Positions 36,501-47,904 of a stretch of DNA of 64,000 bases are shown here, piece by piece (the stretch's first letter is position 1; each line of letters opens with the position of its first letter). The stretch is from Nephrocerus scutellatus (lineage: Eukaryota; Arthropoda; Insecta; Diptera; Pipunculidae). The DNA lies in contig OX352761.1 in assembly GCA_947095585.1 (NCBI GenBank), forward strand, positions 25,883,777 through 25,947,776, given 5' to 3'. A program made the translations under genes and the position numbers. The notes beneath the pieces are model-generated. The model did not search any database and had not been told where the DNA came from. It worked only from the letters and a program-made list of their open reading frames with translations.

Positions 36501-39500
36501 CCACCTCTAGATATAGTTATTCATATGGAAGCGGTAAAAGCTATATGTCGACTTTGCTATATATTTGGAATAACTGTCTTTATGCCACGTACTTAAAGCG
36601 TATGCCTGGATAAGAAGTAACAATTTTTTTCTTGAAATGAAAATTGCTTGAGTCTTATCTAACATTTGTGATGAACTTTATCTTATAAAATGTTAGAATT
36701 GTAAATATTATAAAAAAAAATATTTAATGTAAAAAAAATAATGTTAATATAAGGACAAATTCCTTAATTGGAAATTATATTTAACCTGAAGATATGTGGA
36801 AGCTCACTTATGTATTTCTTCTTTGAAGAAATGAGTTAATTAATTATATATTTGCCTCAGCCAATAGCAATCTATTTTTGTAGATCGTACTTTTTCATTA
36901 TTTTTTTTTACTTTCCATAATAGAAGCCACAGTGAAGCAGAATAGTTCATACATATCATATCCTACAACGGAATATAATGACCTGTGCACCATAACTGAA
37001 AATGGTTCTAATATTACTGGAAAATGCATAAGTTTTCAAGACTGCCCTAGTGCAGTCGATTTGTGGGCAAATAGGGACACTGTACCAATAACGTGTTACT
37101 TTGATAAATTCGATCACAAAATCTGTTGTCCCGAAAATACAACTGCCAGTCCTGCTGTAACCACCGTCCTACCTGAGACTACGACCTTTACTCTCCGAAC
37201 AAACCCCATGCCAAAAGAAAGTAAGAATTTTATAATAAGCTTACCAACTGATCAATGACACCTTTATTTTTCTATCTTTGTGTTTTCTACTACTACTGCC
37301 AACCTTTAATTTAGATGATAGTTGCAGCTTAGATGAAAGTACTCCTTATACTGTTAATGGGACTTGTCAAGAATTCCTCAATTGCCCGACAGCGTTCCAT
37401 CGTTGGAGAATAGAAAGGCGTTATCCCCAAGTGTGTTTTGATAGGTTAATATGTTGTCCAAACGCTGAAACCGTTTCTCTTACAAAATCTGATTTTAAAT
37501 CTAATGACCGTAAACTTCGACGCAGTGAAAGGGGTGAGCAAGACATGAAGTACACATAGTTTCTAATGGAATTTGCTGATGTTAATTTTTAAATTTTCTC
37601 ATTCCCTGAAAAAAAGAATGTAATTATTTTTATGGACCGATATTGAGTGCTTATGCTGGAGCAATTGGCGTTCCAGCAAAACTATATGAATTTCCCTACA
37701 TGGTAACAGGGGAGTGTCAGTTCATAAGGGTTTAAGTGCTAAAAGTAGACAAAAAAAACCAATGATGCTTTTATTGCAGACCATTTTTTTTTTAATTTTT
37801 GCACTTAGATTCATATGAATTGACGAACGTTATGATAGAGATAAGTATAGCATTTTATATTCATAGGTTGCCCTTGGATGGAAGTCAGATTTCGGAGATA
37901 CTATTGACTTTAATTGTGGTGGTGTTTTGATAGCACAAACATTCGTATTAACAGCAGCCCACTGTACATCATTAAGAGGGTATCAATAGACGACGGAAAT
38001 TATATTTGAACATTTCTATAATATTTTATTGTATTTTGCAGTGTTTCACCAGTCGTAGTAAGGGTGGGTGGTGGCAATTTAACTGATTACACAAGTCAGC
38101 AGATCAATATCCAAAAAATTATAGATCATCCGAATTATGAAGCAAATTCTTATCACGACGACATAGCTCTGATTGAACTGGAGCGGAATGCACTGTAAGT
38201 TTATCCAATAAATGATTGGAATAATCTTTTTTCACACGACCATAGACGAAAGTGACTGTTTTCTACGATAGAACCTACTCTTGAAAATATGCATTATCCA
38301 CTCCAGTGTGGTAACATAGAAAATACTATTGTTATTTACTGCGGTCTTAGCGAACAGACAATTCCACAGTAGATTTGCTATTCGCATGACCTGTTTAGCA
38401 GAAAAATTTTTTTGGTCGTGTGAAAAATAAAGTACATTTCTCGCTGAAGAGTGCTTATCGTGCTCTTTATGTAATATACTATTAACAGGCTATTATTTAT
38501 GCATAGGTCAAATCCTGGTTGCATTTGGACCAGTACAATTTTGGAGCAACAAAACCTTACGGCACTCGGTTATGGAAACACTAAATACGGTTGTTCATAA
38601 TTGTCTTAATAATAATAATAATAATAATTAATTTATTCAAATTGTAGCTGGTCCATCATCTGAACAACTTATTAAAGCTGCATTATTTGAAGTACCAAAT
38701 TCTATATGCGCAAAAAACTACGACACTGGTCTCTTTGATACTCAACTATGTGCTGGTAATTCCAAACAAAGAATGGATACATGTCAGGTAATCGAAAAAC
38801 TTTTCTGTGAAGCACTTTTTCAAATTTTACAAAAGATGCTCTAAAAAATTAATTGACTTGGCTTCGATTATGTTTCCAAACGCCTTGAAACGCTTTGTTT
38901 GTCATAGTATAATTATAGCTTAAAATTTAAACAAAATTTATATGTATACTACCGGAAATACCGGCGTTTCCCGGCTGCCCCATGCCCACTGACCCTCACC
39001 CAAGTTAACACCCACAAATTGACTCTTGGAAAGCTTCAGTGGTTCAGACGTGATACTCAGACATACATACGCACCAACGTTTTTATATATTGTAACGAAA
39101 TTTAGGCTTTCGAGTTCGTAAAGGATTTTGCAAATAAAACACAACGCAAGTTTATTAATTTACAAATAACAATTTTAATAAACAAACAGTAAAAATAACA
39201 CAAGTTCACAATTTATATCGGTGATAACTTTAAATGTACACAAAAACACTTATTACAACAACACCTGCTTGTATTTCACTATAATTCTCTTTGGTGGTAG
39301 CAGTATTACTTTGCAAGAACTTTTACAATTTGACTGATTGAATTTTAAACAATGAATGAATCCTCTGCAGCGAACGCCACCTTTTATACTCATTAAAAAG
39401 TTTCCAGAAACTTCCAATCATCTAGACAGAAATATCCGCAAAAAAATGGCAAGTTCCCTTATTTACAACTAACCATAATCATGTGTATTGAGTCATCGGT

Positions 39501-42500
39501 TTAAAAATAAACTACATGTGCAATCATGTACTTTCACAAAAACCGGGCAAACCGCACAAACCGTTTTAACTACTTTTTAGACAAGTATATAATGATTTAA
39601 ACTTACAGGCGGTTACATTTCAAATAATCTAATACATATTACAGCCTAAAAGTATGATATTCAAAAGAAAAGTGCTTAATCCATTTTTTTTTATTAAAAA
39701 ATTTAATTCATTTCAAATAATTTGTTCAAACAATATATATATATAGCCTAATAATTACATTACACAATTAAATTGACAAAAATATATTATAAAAGTCGGT
39801 TTATTGGCAAAAGAAAATAAAAAATCTTAGAAACACCAAGTTTTGTGTAATGAATCAAATTAGGAACACAAGGCATAGTGGTAAATGTTCTAACATCAAA
39901 AAACCATTGCAATGATTACTGAAAAGTGTGGGGGTAATAAACTAGTATATAGCAAAAAGAAAAAAACCAGAAAACAAATAAAAAAAACTTTAAATAACAA
40001 TTTTTTATGAAGCAACTTCAAACAACGAATCAATATTGCTGATAGAAAAAGCCATTTCCGAAGCGACTTTGAGAAACACGAATTTGGACGTACAATTAGA
40101 ACAATTTGAAGGTAGTCTGTTAAAAAGACGTGGAGCATTCTGTAGAAAATAATTGCAAAAATTAGTTGATTAAGATATTGGGACAGTTATCCTGTTTTGA
40201 TTTCTAAAATCATACCACTCTTGATTTCTAGCATTTAAGTTTCCACTCATATTAAAAAATAGTTTGAATACCTTAAACACATATAGATATTTACAAGGAA
40301 GTTTGTTAAGGTTTTTAAAAATAGGCCATGAATGCGATGGTTTTTTATTATTCGCCTTCGCAATTTACATTTGAGGCTATCATACATGCTCCTTCCAATT
40401 CAATTTAGAGTCAAGCAATAATCCTAAATATTTAAAACTGGAAACTGATTCAATAGTGTAACAGCTGGAATCACAACTACTATCCGCATGATTTGAATGG
40501 AACTTAATATCGTTATGGAATCTATTCCCTCTTAAACCAATATGTATTACTTTGGATTTATCACTAATAATCATGTGATGTGAGTCAAACCAAGACCTGA
40601 GTAGATTCATATCATTATTAATTCGATCAAAAGAAGCTGTTTGGATTTAGCACAATAACTTACACCAAAATCATCAGCAAAAGCCACTATTTTTCCTTTT
40701 GAGTTAATTGAAATAGAGAGTTTAAATATATCAAGAATAGAAGAGGACCTAAAACGGAGCCCTGGGGTACTCCACATTTCATGAAATTTGCCATGCTAAC
40801 TGTATTCCCTATCTTGACATTTTGTGACCTGTCATTTAGATATGATCCAAACCATTCATTGATATTGCCCATAAGCCCGACGTCGTTTAATTTTTGTAAT
40901 ATAACTTGATGGTCAACCATGTCAAATGCTTAAGTTATGTCAAGAAAAACACTTGTTACCAGTTGGCCATCATTCATGCCTTGGTATACATTATTTAAAA
41001 ATTTTATCAATGCAGTTTCAGTCGACATGCCCTCCCTAAAACCAAATTGAAATTCATAAAAAAATTTATTTGAATTGAGGAACTTTAAAATTTGACAAAT
41101 TTTTTAAAAATTTTTGAAATTATCGATAAAAGAGAAATCGACCTGTAATTCGAACATAAGGTTTTCTCTCCCTTTTTAAAAAGTGGTATGGCGATGGCTA
41201 CTTTTACATTTTTCTGGAAAAATTCCATCATCTACAATATAAAACGCAATGTTTTTAATTAAGACATTGTTAAAATTATCATGGCCAGAACTATATTTAT
41301 TTTTTAAACTAAAAATTATTTTTAGAGTTTCTGAAACAGATATCGGCGAAAAATACAAACTAAAGGGTGTTTTTTTGGGAGGTTTGTTTTTCCGATAGAT
41401 GTCGTTTTATTTTATGACAGTTGTTTTGACAGCTCAAAGTGGCATTTCTACTCAGTATTGTTTGGCAAATCATTATGAAAAAAAAAAAAAAAAAAAAAAA
41501 AAAATGACATTTGTGAAAAATAGTCGTGGTAGCCATATGCCAGAAATCTATATATTATTATATCTAACGGGTGTTTTTTTAAGAGGTTGCCGATTTTTTT
41601 TTTGAATAAAACACATATAAAATTATGAAATGACCAAAATTTTTTTTTATTTGGTAGATAATTTTTTGGCATTTAACATTTAAACACAATTTCTGGCATA
41701 TGGCTACCACGACTATTTTTCACAAATGTCATTTTTTTTCATTTTTTTTTTTTTTTTTTTTTTTTTTCATAATGATTTGCCAAACAATACTGAGTAGAAA
41801 TGCCACAAAACAACTGTCATAAAATAAAACGACATCTATCGGAAAAACAAACCTCCTAAAAAAACACCCGTTATCTCAAACGCATTTAGGGTGGTAAATC
41901 GCGCGCGCGAATTGTGCAAGTTGAACTGTGCCAAGTGGAATTGTGGCCAGTGGAGTTGCGCCAAGTGGAATTGTGGCCAGTGGAATTGCGTCAAGTGGAA
42001 TTGTGCCAAGTGGAATTGTACAAGTGAAATTGTGTTCAGTGGAATTGTGTCTAGTGGAATTGTGCTAGTGGAATCGGCCGTTTACCCTTTTAACGTAACA
42101 ACAAAGAGCTTAATTATTAGGATGCTTTTTACAGATTTTATAAGCTTATAAAAAATTTGACGGAAAAATTCATATTTGGGAAGAGTTGTAAATTTCTCTA
42201 AATTTGAATTATGTGGCAACCTCAAAAATCTGTCTAAAGCTAGAAGCTAAAAAAGAGGGTGGAAAAATAACTGGGGTGAGGTAAACCACTAGATACCTAA
42301 AATTCCTGTTATTAATGACAATAAAAGAAGCTGTATGGAAATTTGAGCCATTGTAGAAATAGATTTTTGCGTTACTGTCTTCCAATAAGGTGGCACATTA
42401 CACTCAACTGCACTTATTTGTCTGTAATTATAACTTATAACTTAAACAAAAACAAAAAAAAACCTTCACATATTTAAAAGAGAATCAATAGAAAAATCTT

Positions 42501-44899
42501 TAAATTTGGCATTGGAATCATCGTTTTGTTGTTGGGTTCTAGTGCACTGTTCTTGCTTTTGTTGCTTCTCAACTAAGGTTAAGGTGGCACACAAGAATGA
42601 TCTATCAGTAGCATTCGATGATGATACAATATTACCAGTCTTATGTTTGTTACGTGATTTACGTAAAAATTTCGTTGAAATTGTAAACTTTTGAGGCCGA
42701 GATGCGGGTGATGAGGTTGCTGAAGTTCCACTCAAGCCGATTGTTTCTCCTGATGTAGCTGGCGCAGATAATGTTCTGGAACTTTCTGCGTCAGCGGCGG
42801 GTCTAGATTTTATGAGGGGACTTTTCCCCTTCCAACTTCTAACTTGATTGATGTGTAATTCTTTAAGATTTTTCTTTTTGGTTTTTTTATTGTTATTGTT
42901 GTTATAAATGTTATTATTATTATTGTTATTACTCGTAATACTTAAACTGTCATATCTGGTATTTTTTGAAGAAAAAAAACGGTCCATTATTTGTATCGTT
43001 TTCCGTTCGATCGAAATAGTTGGAAAGATTTTGTGATTGAATCACAAGTGGAATTGTGTTCAGTGGAATTGTGTCTAGTGGAATTGTGTCTAGTGGAATT
43101 GTGCTAGTGGAATCGGCCGTTTACCCTTTTAACGTAACAACAAAGAGCTTAATTATTAGGATGTTTTTTACAGATTTTATAAGCTTATAAAAAATAAGCT
43201 TATAAATAATAATCAGGAAAATATCTTCATTTCTCTAAGCCTTTTTTGTAATAGTGTTCTCAACAACGTATAGATTTAGGATTTCCGAAAATTTATTGAA
43301 AGAACTACTAACATCAGCTTGGCTGTATACCGATGACCAAGTTTCTTTTAACAGCTCTAACTCATAATTCATAATCGATATAAGTCAACGTTCGACTACC
43401 GGGTAGTACTTTGTTAACTGAATTCAATTGACTAAATTGTATATAATATGTATAAAATTAATAAAATAATGAACAGTGATGCTCGCATCTACTACGATAG
43501 TAAATATGGTCTATACATGTACCACAATTTCTAGTAGGCACCGTAATCAACGAAACCAGACCATTTGAAGCTATTATTAATTGATAATCGTCAGCAAAAC
43601 CCGAATCGTTGAGAATATTAATATTCAGATCACCCATTTTTTGCGTGTGATATTTTCAGTAAATTGGCGAGCACATCTAAAAACAAACTAACCTGTACCG
43701 ATTGTAAACGATAGACACAAATAAAACAAAATACTTCATTTTCTACAGAAAAAAACTAAATAGATTGTTCAACAAATTCACATTTCAGATTAAAAGCTTG
43801 CTTTTATAAATTACAACACCACCAGAAGCATAATCATGATTTCATTTAGCATTAATGTCATAATTATCGATCGCATATAAATTTGTTTCACTTGAGCTTA
43901 TCCAGACCTCGGTTAAAAAAATGAAATCTGGTTTTTCATGAGTTCTAAATGAGCTAGAAAAATATCTAAGTTTTTTCTCATACTTCTTATGTTTTGCATA
44001 ACTATGCGGATATTAAAGTTATCTAAACCAATAGAGACATTCCTGGTATCATTGCTATTATTATTTGACGATGACTGACATAAATTATTCAATTATTCAA
44101 TTCAGTGCCTATTTTTAGTATGCAGTATGTACATTGCGATTTATCTTATGATTCGAATCTGCGATACTAACTACTTTTCGTAACAATATTAAGAAGATAT
44201 TTCGCACTGTTTTATTTTTTTTGCTTTTATAAAATGAATTTATTTTAAAAAGAACTAACATGGTACCATTTTTTTCACATCGAGTGATGGTTGGTGAGCT
44301 AGCGAGTAATTTTCCGCAATTTTCAGTCGCGATAATGTCATTCCTAAGGCGAAGCACTTTACGAGAAGTTTCATGTACGCTAATCCAAGCTAGGTTTACC
44401 TACTACCTACCGAAACTTATCTTTTGTCACATTTCAGCAGCTCGTTGGGACGAGGGGAAGTCACCGTAAACCGTGTTTTCCAAAATAGGAGCAAGCAGCA
44501 CTTTATGCTGACTAGTCAATTCTTCGTATTAGGGTTGGATTGTACACTCAAAATCCGGTTTTTGCCAGATAGTAGCGCTGGTTTATAAAACTTTTAAAAC
44601 ACTCTAGACTACAATTATAATTTATAAGCCTACAATTTTATTTTTGTGGAGAAGTGCTGTGATGCTTAAACTATATAAATGTTTAACTCTTAAAGTTAGC
44701 GTAGAAGTTGTATTACTAATGTTTTTCTTTTATGCAGGGCGATTCAGGAGGACCGCTTTTAATGTACAGAGATACGACGTTCTATCCTTATGTAGTTGGA
44801 ATAACATCTTTTGGCAATCCATGTGGCGGTGTGTCACCCGGAATTTACACCAGAGTTTCATCGTACATTGACTGGATTGAAGAAATCGTCTGGAAATAG
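33580..44899 (+). CDS. SP2: secreted two-CLIP-domain serine protease (Spirit/Snake-like)
   Basis: Exons: 33580-33637, 36924-37220, 37315-37533, 37617-37702, 37867-37979, 38042-38194, 38507-38589, 38648-38787, 44738-44899. Joined they give 436 codons plus stop; intron phases are 1,1,1,0,2,2,1,0, as in SP1 and SP3. Residues 1-19 form a signal peptide (MVKLINIPVLLFLLTICQC). Clip 1 runs from DLCTITENG to KICC and clip 2 from DSCSLDES to LICC, six Cys each. The linker ECNYFYG carries the interdomain Cys, which should pair with PGCIW. The protease has [14 protein letters not shown] and DTCQGDSGGP; Gly in TSFG and SPGIY keeps the trypsin-type pocket. The zone before EFPYM reads GAIGVPAKLY where I-V-G-G is expected. 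Intron 8 (5.9 kb) holds a solo LTR and a nested CR1-like element. Function in an extracellular immune-type cascade is inferred from family. Confidence 0.94.
34310..35680 (-). mobile_element. RTE-like non-LTR retrotransposon fragment in SP2 intron 1
   Basis: Minus strand, from 35658 down. It reads LTLWTEHFKTI, LSLQSGKAAGNDKIYAELLQ, PKKGDLSNCENWRGITLLNT, NEQAGFRPNRSCTDQINTLR, then (frameshift) SPFNIYSGVKQGCTPSPLLF, LEDLDYADDICLLSQ and FCYLCRWMSKNGGAD. The tail near 34303-34527 has LDWNPQGSRQVGRPSKKWKR. The catalytic YADD is intact but the frame is broken at ~35130-35160, and the part between 34530 and 34850 is deleted or decayed. The sequence is distinct from the RTE family at 9830 and 46050. 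It is absent from SP3 intron 1. Confidence 0.85.
35686..36605 (+). mobile_element. LOA/R1-type reverse-transcriptase fragment in SP2 intron 1
   Basis: Plus strand. Begins near HAYQRGKSCE, then IEKSMMNGPFIIGELIDIEG-AFDN, a stop, VATGCPQGVVLSPLLW, AYADNVCNISYNKS, LDNWYSRNRLSINPSKTTAV, KYLGVILDGLIMWKIHL, RPILTYAAIVWW and LQRNVCLGITGVIRSTSADA. The catalytic A-Y-A-D-D reads A-Y-A-D-N, so this copy cannot be active even apart from the stops at ~35832 and 36015. The RNase H part is absent. Confidence 0.85.
38228..38482. mobile_element. MITE-like repeat, copy 2, in SP2 intron 6
   Basis: Inserted between AATGATTGGAATAATCT and GGCTATTATTTATGCATAG, which are nearly adjacent in SP3 intron 6 (58787-58825). 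Inverted motifs TTTTCACACGACCA at 38228 and TGGTCGTGTGAAAA at 38413 bound most of it. The final ~55 bases also match copy 1 at 23290-23345. The SP3 empty site proves the insertion. Confidence 0.75.
39091..39617 (-). mobile_element. Probable solo LTR of a gypsy-like retrotransposon
   Basis: Bounded by TGTAACGAAATTT at 39091 and GGCGGTTACA ending at 39617, an inverted TGTAAC...GTTACA pair. On the minus strand a TATA box (GAGTATAAAAGGTGG, near 39390) is followed by an A/T-rich leader and AATAAA near 39155, as expected for an LTR. No internal coding sequence adjoins it and no target-site duplication is evident. It is absent from SP3 intron 8. Confidence 0.7.
41363..41878. mobile_element. Fold-back (mariner-type MITE) element with ~170-base arms
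   Basis: The left arm runs from AGGGTGTTTTTTTGGGAGGT through GTCGTTTTATTTTATGACAG and TATTGTTTGGCAAATCATTA, a poly-A run and TAGTCGTGGTAGCCATATGC. The right arm repeats all of this in reverse complement, ending CACCCGTTA. Both ends are flanked by TA, the usual mariner target duplication. The loop (~41560-41690) carries a shorter nested copy of the same end (GGGTGTTTTTTTAAGAGGT). No transposase is encoded. An arm also forms the start of the window. Confidence 0.85.
41890..42155 (+). repeat. 15-bp minisatellite plus downstream block, left direct repeat
   Basis: About ten units of AAGTGGAATTGTGCC with variants (GGCCAGTGG, GTCAAGTGG, TCTAGTGG). A unique block follows: GAATCGGCCGTTTACCC through AACAAAGAGCTTAATTATTA to TTATAAGCTTATAAAAAA. 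The last minisatellite units and the whole block recur in the same orientation at 43040-43197. Confidence 0.85.
42463..42987 (-). CDS. 173-codon ORF with Asn/Lys- and Gln-rich runs and an EH1-like motif
   Basis: Uninterrupted on the minus strand, with a good ATG context (AAATAATGG). Residues 1-19 are Ser-rich, then there is an Asn run, a Lys-rich run, a Ser/Thr/Ala-rich stretch around 70-97, basic residues near 105-118 (KFLRKSRNKHK) and a Gln-rich part near 140-155. The C-terminus is FKDFSIDSLLNM. FSIDSLL resembles the EH1 repressor motif of homeodomain proteins. The last codons run into ATGTGAAGG, which could be a splice donor, so this may be a first exon rather than a whole protein. It lies between two direct repeats inside SP2 intron 8. 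No family was recognised. It could be a captured host exon, a transposon ORF, or chance coding. Confidence 0.45.
43036..43197 (+). repeat. 15-bp minisatellite plus downstream block, right direct repeat
   Basis: Four minisatellite units (AAGTGGAATTGTGTT, CAGTGGAATTGTGTC, TAGTGGAATTGTG) and then the same ~105-base block as at 42060-42155, differing at very few positions. With the left copy it flanks the 173-codon ORF. Confidence 0.85.
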
Positions 44900-44934
44900 T
44901 AAAAATAAGAAAGAATGTCTATAAATCTATCACT

Positions 44935-45150
44935 TAAATAATAATAAAAAAAACAACCCATCAAAATTAAAAATTTTCGTGAAAATCTCTGATCGGGACT
45001 ATCGGGTAATTTTTTTAAAAATTTTCTTAGAGAGCTCCCCCGACCCAGGCCTATTTCACTTCCAAATTTCACTACAAAAAGTACATACACATGGAGATAC
45101 ACATGCATGTAAAATTTGAAGAAAATCGGGTACTTTTTTCATCAAATTTT
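44935..45150. repeat. 121-bp-type repeat inserted just after SP2
   Basis: Starts with AACAACCCATCAAAATTAAA and AAATCTCTGATCGGG and ends around GAAGAAAATCGGGTACTTTT. It lies in the 3' flank; sequence on both sides (GAATGTCTATAAATCTA and GGTATTGTATGCGACATGTC) matches the SP3 3' flank at 62630-62760, so the insertion post-dates the duplication. It may have displaced the SP2 polyadenylation region. Confidence 0.75.
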
Positions 45151-45399
45151 GTATTTGTGTTTTTCTTTTATTTCTAAAAGAAATTAGGGTATTGTATGCG
45201 ACATGTCAGCACAAAAAACATTTGAAATAAATTATAATAAAGCTTTCCCATTTTTAATAATTCATCTTTAATGTTGACTCAATTATTTCTGACTCCAACA
45301 TTCAAATTCTTGTTCTGGTAATAAAAGTTAAAGTAGAATAGGGGTGCTAAAGGTGTCTTACGTATGTCACTATTCATCTTTGCGATCCAGAAAACATTT

Positions 45400-45820
45400 T
45401 ACATATTACTATGGTTACCTCGCAATAAGGTCAGTCGCACATTGAGGGCAGCCGACATTTTTAAGGCATACAGTATTATACTTATTAGTTTAACATTGTG
45501 TGCTCTTATAACTTCTGTTACGATATGCCGCGTTAAGTATGCGGCTGGCCTAGTTCTTGCAATGTCGTCTTTATTTTCATTGCAAATCACCAAAAATTAA
45601 GATAATTCACCCTGCATCAAACGAGAATCAAAATAAAAGCAGTAAAATAGCCCGCTGTATAGAGACAAATGTATTCAAACTATTGTTATACATGTGTACT
45701 TCAACATATTTCCTAAGACCTAACGCATAAAAGGCAAAATGCAAACCCTGTGACTGTCGACACTTGCTCTTTCATAACGAGTTTTACTCAAGAACAGTGC
45801 ATTACAGAGCTGGTTATATG
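45400..45820. mobile_element. Unclassified dispersed repeat
   Basis: Shares ordered blocks with 14750-15005 and 16460-16560: TTACCTCGCAATAA, TATGCGGCTGGCCT, TTTTCATTGCAAATCAC, CTGTCGAC(A/T), ACTTGCTCTTT(T/C)ATAA and GAGTTTTA(T/C)TCA. No coding capacity. Confidence 0.55.
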
Positions 45821-46049
45821 CGACTTAAGTTATCCTTAGTTTTCCCCTTCTTTTCACCCTGGCACTTATGAAACCACATTTCCAGAATTGTCGAGATTTG
45901 CCTCTTTCCTATTTTTTGTTGATAATTTTCCCCTTTTGAAAACCATTGCTCTATTTCTAAAATAAAAAACATAATTGTGTTCCAAGTATTTGGCAAAATT
46001 AGTTAAAATAAGGTCGCAATCAATATATGATTTCAATTCATATTTGGCT

Positions 46050-47700
46050 CAAGAACCGGTGTCCGGTCCTTGCCTCCCTCAAAAAATTTGTCCGCCGGTC
46101 CCAATTTCAAGCCGATGTCATCCAGTTTGGCATCCTTAGACTCTTAGCGTCCTGGTCTACGCCATCCTTCCAGCGTAGGCTTGGCCGGCCTCGCTGTCAT
46201 GTTCCATAAATCCTACCGCAAAGGACTTTCTGAGCAGGATCCTCTTCGCTCATGCGAGCTAGGTTTCATGCCCACCGGAGCCTACCGAGCTTAATTTTCT
46301 TCGACATCGCGTTAATGCTCGTAGACCTCATCATTATAAAGTCTCCGGAATCGTCCTTCCTCGCCAACAATTCTCCGTAAGACTTTTCTCTCGAACTCGG
46401 CGGCTAAGCGGTCAGAATGCTTTTTGCTAAGCACCAAAGTCTCGGATCCATATGTAAGTACTGGAATGACCATTGTCTTATATACCAGCAGCTTGGATGT
46501 TACGGATAAGTTCCTGGATTTGAAGAGTCTTGACAGACTATAGTAGGCTTTGTTGGCTTTAAGACCCCGTGAGCGTATTTCTGGTTCCATGCTGTTATCG
46601 GCTGCTATAGTTGACTAGAGATAGATAAAGGATTGCACTACTTCAAATTCGCGCTCCACTATTTCAATTGAGGGACCAATGTTGGATCTTCTACTCGCAT
46701 ACGTGGCCACCAGTACTTTGTTTTGTTCTCATTTACGTGCAGCCCCAGATTTCGTGCCACCTGCTCTATCTGGATGAAAGCTTCCTATGCACCTCTTAGC
46801 TTTCTACCAACGATGACATGCCTGGGATGAAGCCACACTGGTATGGACTGGTATATGACTTTAGCGTAAGGGGCTATCCTGTCTTGAAGGATAGAGGAGA
46901 AAATCTTATACGCGGTACTCAACAACGTAATACCACGATAATTACAGCAGGTTGTGATATCTCCTTTCTTATGTATGTGGCAAAGGATGCCTCTTCGCCA
47001 GTCTTCTGGCATCGCTTCTTTCTTCCATACTTGTACTAATAGTTCATGAATTGCTTGGGGTATTGCGGGGCCTCCTATTTTAATAAGCTCCGCTGGGATA
47101 CCATCAGATCACGGGGCCTTATTATTTTTGAGCCAATTTATCGCTCTGCTAACTTCGTCTATGGTTGGTAGCGGCAGCATAGTGTTGTCTTCGGTCATTG
47201 GAGCCTCCAATTCCTCAGTTAGCTGGCCATTAAGCAACTCATGAAAGTGCTTTTCCCATCGCTCTAAGATCCCTTTGAGATCGGCGAACAGATTACCCTC
47301 TTTGTCTTTGCAGTATGTGCAACGCGGTGTATATTGCTTCATACCGCGGACTCTTTGGTAGAACTTCCGCGCCTGGTGCGGTCCTCGCTCTCTATATTGA
47401 TCTAGTTCACGGACGAGATTCTTCTCCCAGGCTGCTTTCTTTCGCCGGTGAACTGTTTTTTCATATCTTCTGAGCTTTTTATATTAATCTTCGCGTACCC
47501 GCGTTCTATGAAATTGTTGCATTGCTCGGTACGCAACATTATTACGTTCAGTCGCTAGGTTACATTGGTCATCGAACCAGTCGTTCCGATCTCTACAACT
47601 ATTGCCTAAGATGGAGTCAGCAGTTCTAATGACAGTATTCTTAAAGCGTGTCTGATTCGCGGATGCTGTAATGCTGGGCATTCACAGATAATGTGGTCGG
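46050..47700 (-). mobile_element. RTE-type non-LTR retrotransposon, second copy, internally deleted
   Basis: Minus strand. Read from 47690: FKNTVIRTADSILGNSCRDR, NVAYRAMQQFHRTR, GILERWEKHFHELLNGQL, TIDEVSRAINWLKNNKAP, EDWRRGILCHIHKKGDITTC, NYRGITLLSTAYKIFSSILQ. The frame then jumps to RKLRGA, EAFIQIEQVARNLGLHV and RSRGLKANKAYYSLSRLFKS, LSKKHSDRLAAEFERKVLRR. The catalytic palm (YADD region) is missing. It is the same family as 9830-12680 and lies between SP2 and SP3. Confidence 0.88.
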
Positions 47701-47895
47701 ATAATTCGTCATCCTGCGAGCAGAACCAGCATTCCATTACTGAGCCTAGATTAATTTTGTAAAGGTGATACCGCAAGCCACAGTGACCTTTGAGAAAACC
47801 CTAGAGCTTTCTACTGTAATCTTTATCTAGATTTAGTATTTCCTTATAGGAGTAAGGCCTGATTAATCTTTTGGAATGTCTCAGCCCTGAGTTGA
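47645..47895 (-). pseudogene. Tail fragment of a LOA/R1-type element
   Basis: Minus reading: HSKRLIRPYSYKEILNLDKD, GFLKGHCGLRYHLYKINLGS, then CWFCSQDDELSDHIICECPA. The C-x2-C...H...C pattern is the zinc-knuckle-like tail after RNase H in LOA/R1/I elements. It abuts the RTE copy. Confidence 0.7.
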
Positions 47896-47904
47896 ATTGA
47901 ATTG

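Larger units (their letters stand above)
39880..44110 (-). mobile_element. CR1/jockey-superfamily non-LTR retrotransposon, split by later insertions
   Basis: Minus strand. The 5' piece (44110-43200) holds endonuclease residues: PDFIFLTEVWISSSE, YASGGVVIYKS, MGDLNINILNDSGF, TRNCGTCIDHIYYRS. The 3' piece (41360-39880) holds SETLKIIFSLKNKYSSGHDN, MVDHQVILQKLNDVGLMGNI, CGVPQGSVLGPLLFLIYLN, KYLGLLLDSKLNWKEHV and QNAPRLFNRLPSNCSN. The two pieces are separated by the fold-back element and the minisatellite-flanked segment (41363-43200). The element has several stops and is inactive. Confidence 0.8.

Noticed and set aside
41399..41672. ORFs with poly-Lys and poly-Phe runs
   Set aside because: Products of the homopolymer runs within the arms of the fold-back element.
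41891..42151. ORF with repeated C-A-K-W-N units
   Set aside because: Translation of a 15-bp minisatellite; the period is a multiple of three, so the frame stays open by chance.
44260..44469. Short coding exon in SP2 intron 8
   Set aside because: The stretch is conserved with SP3 intron 8 (60190-60460), but indels there do not preserve a frame, so it is intron sequence.
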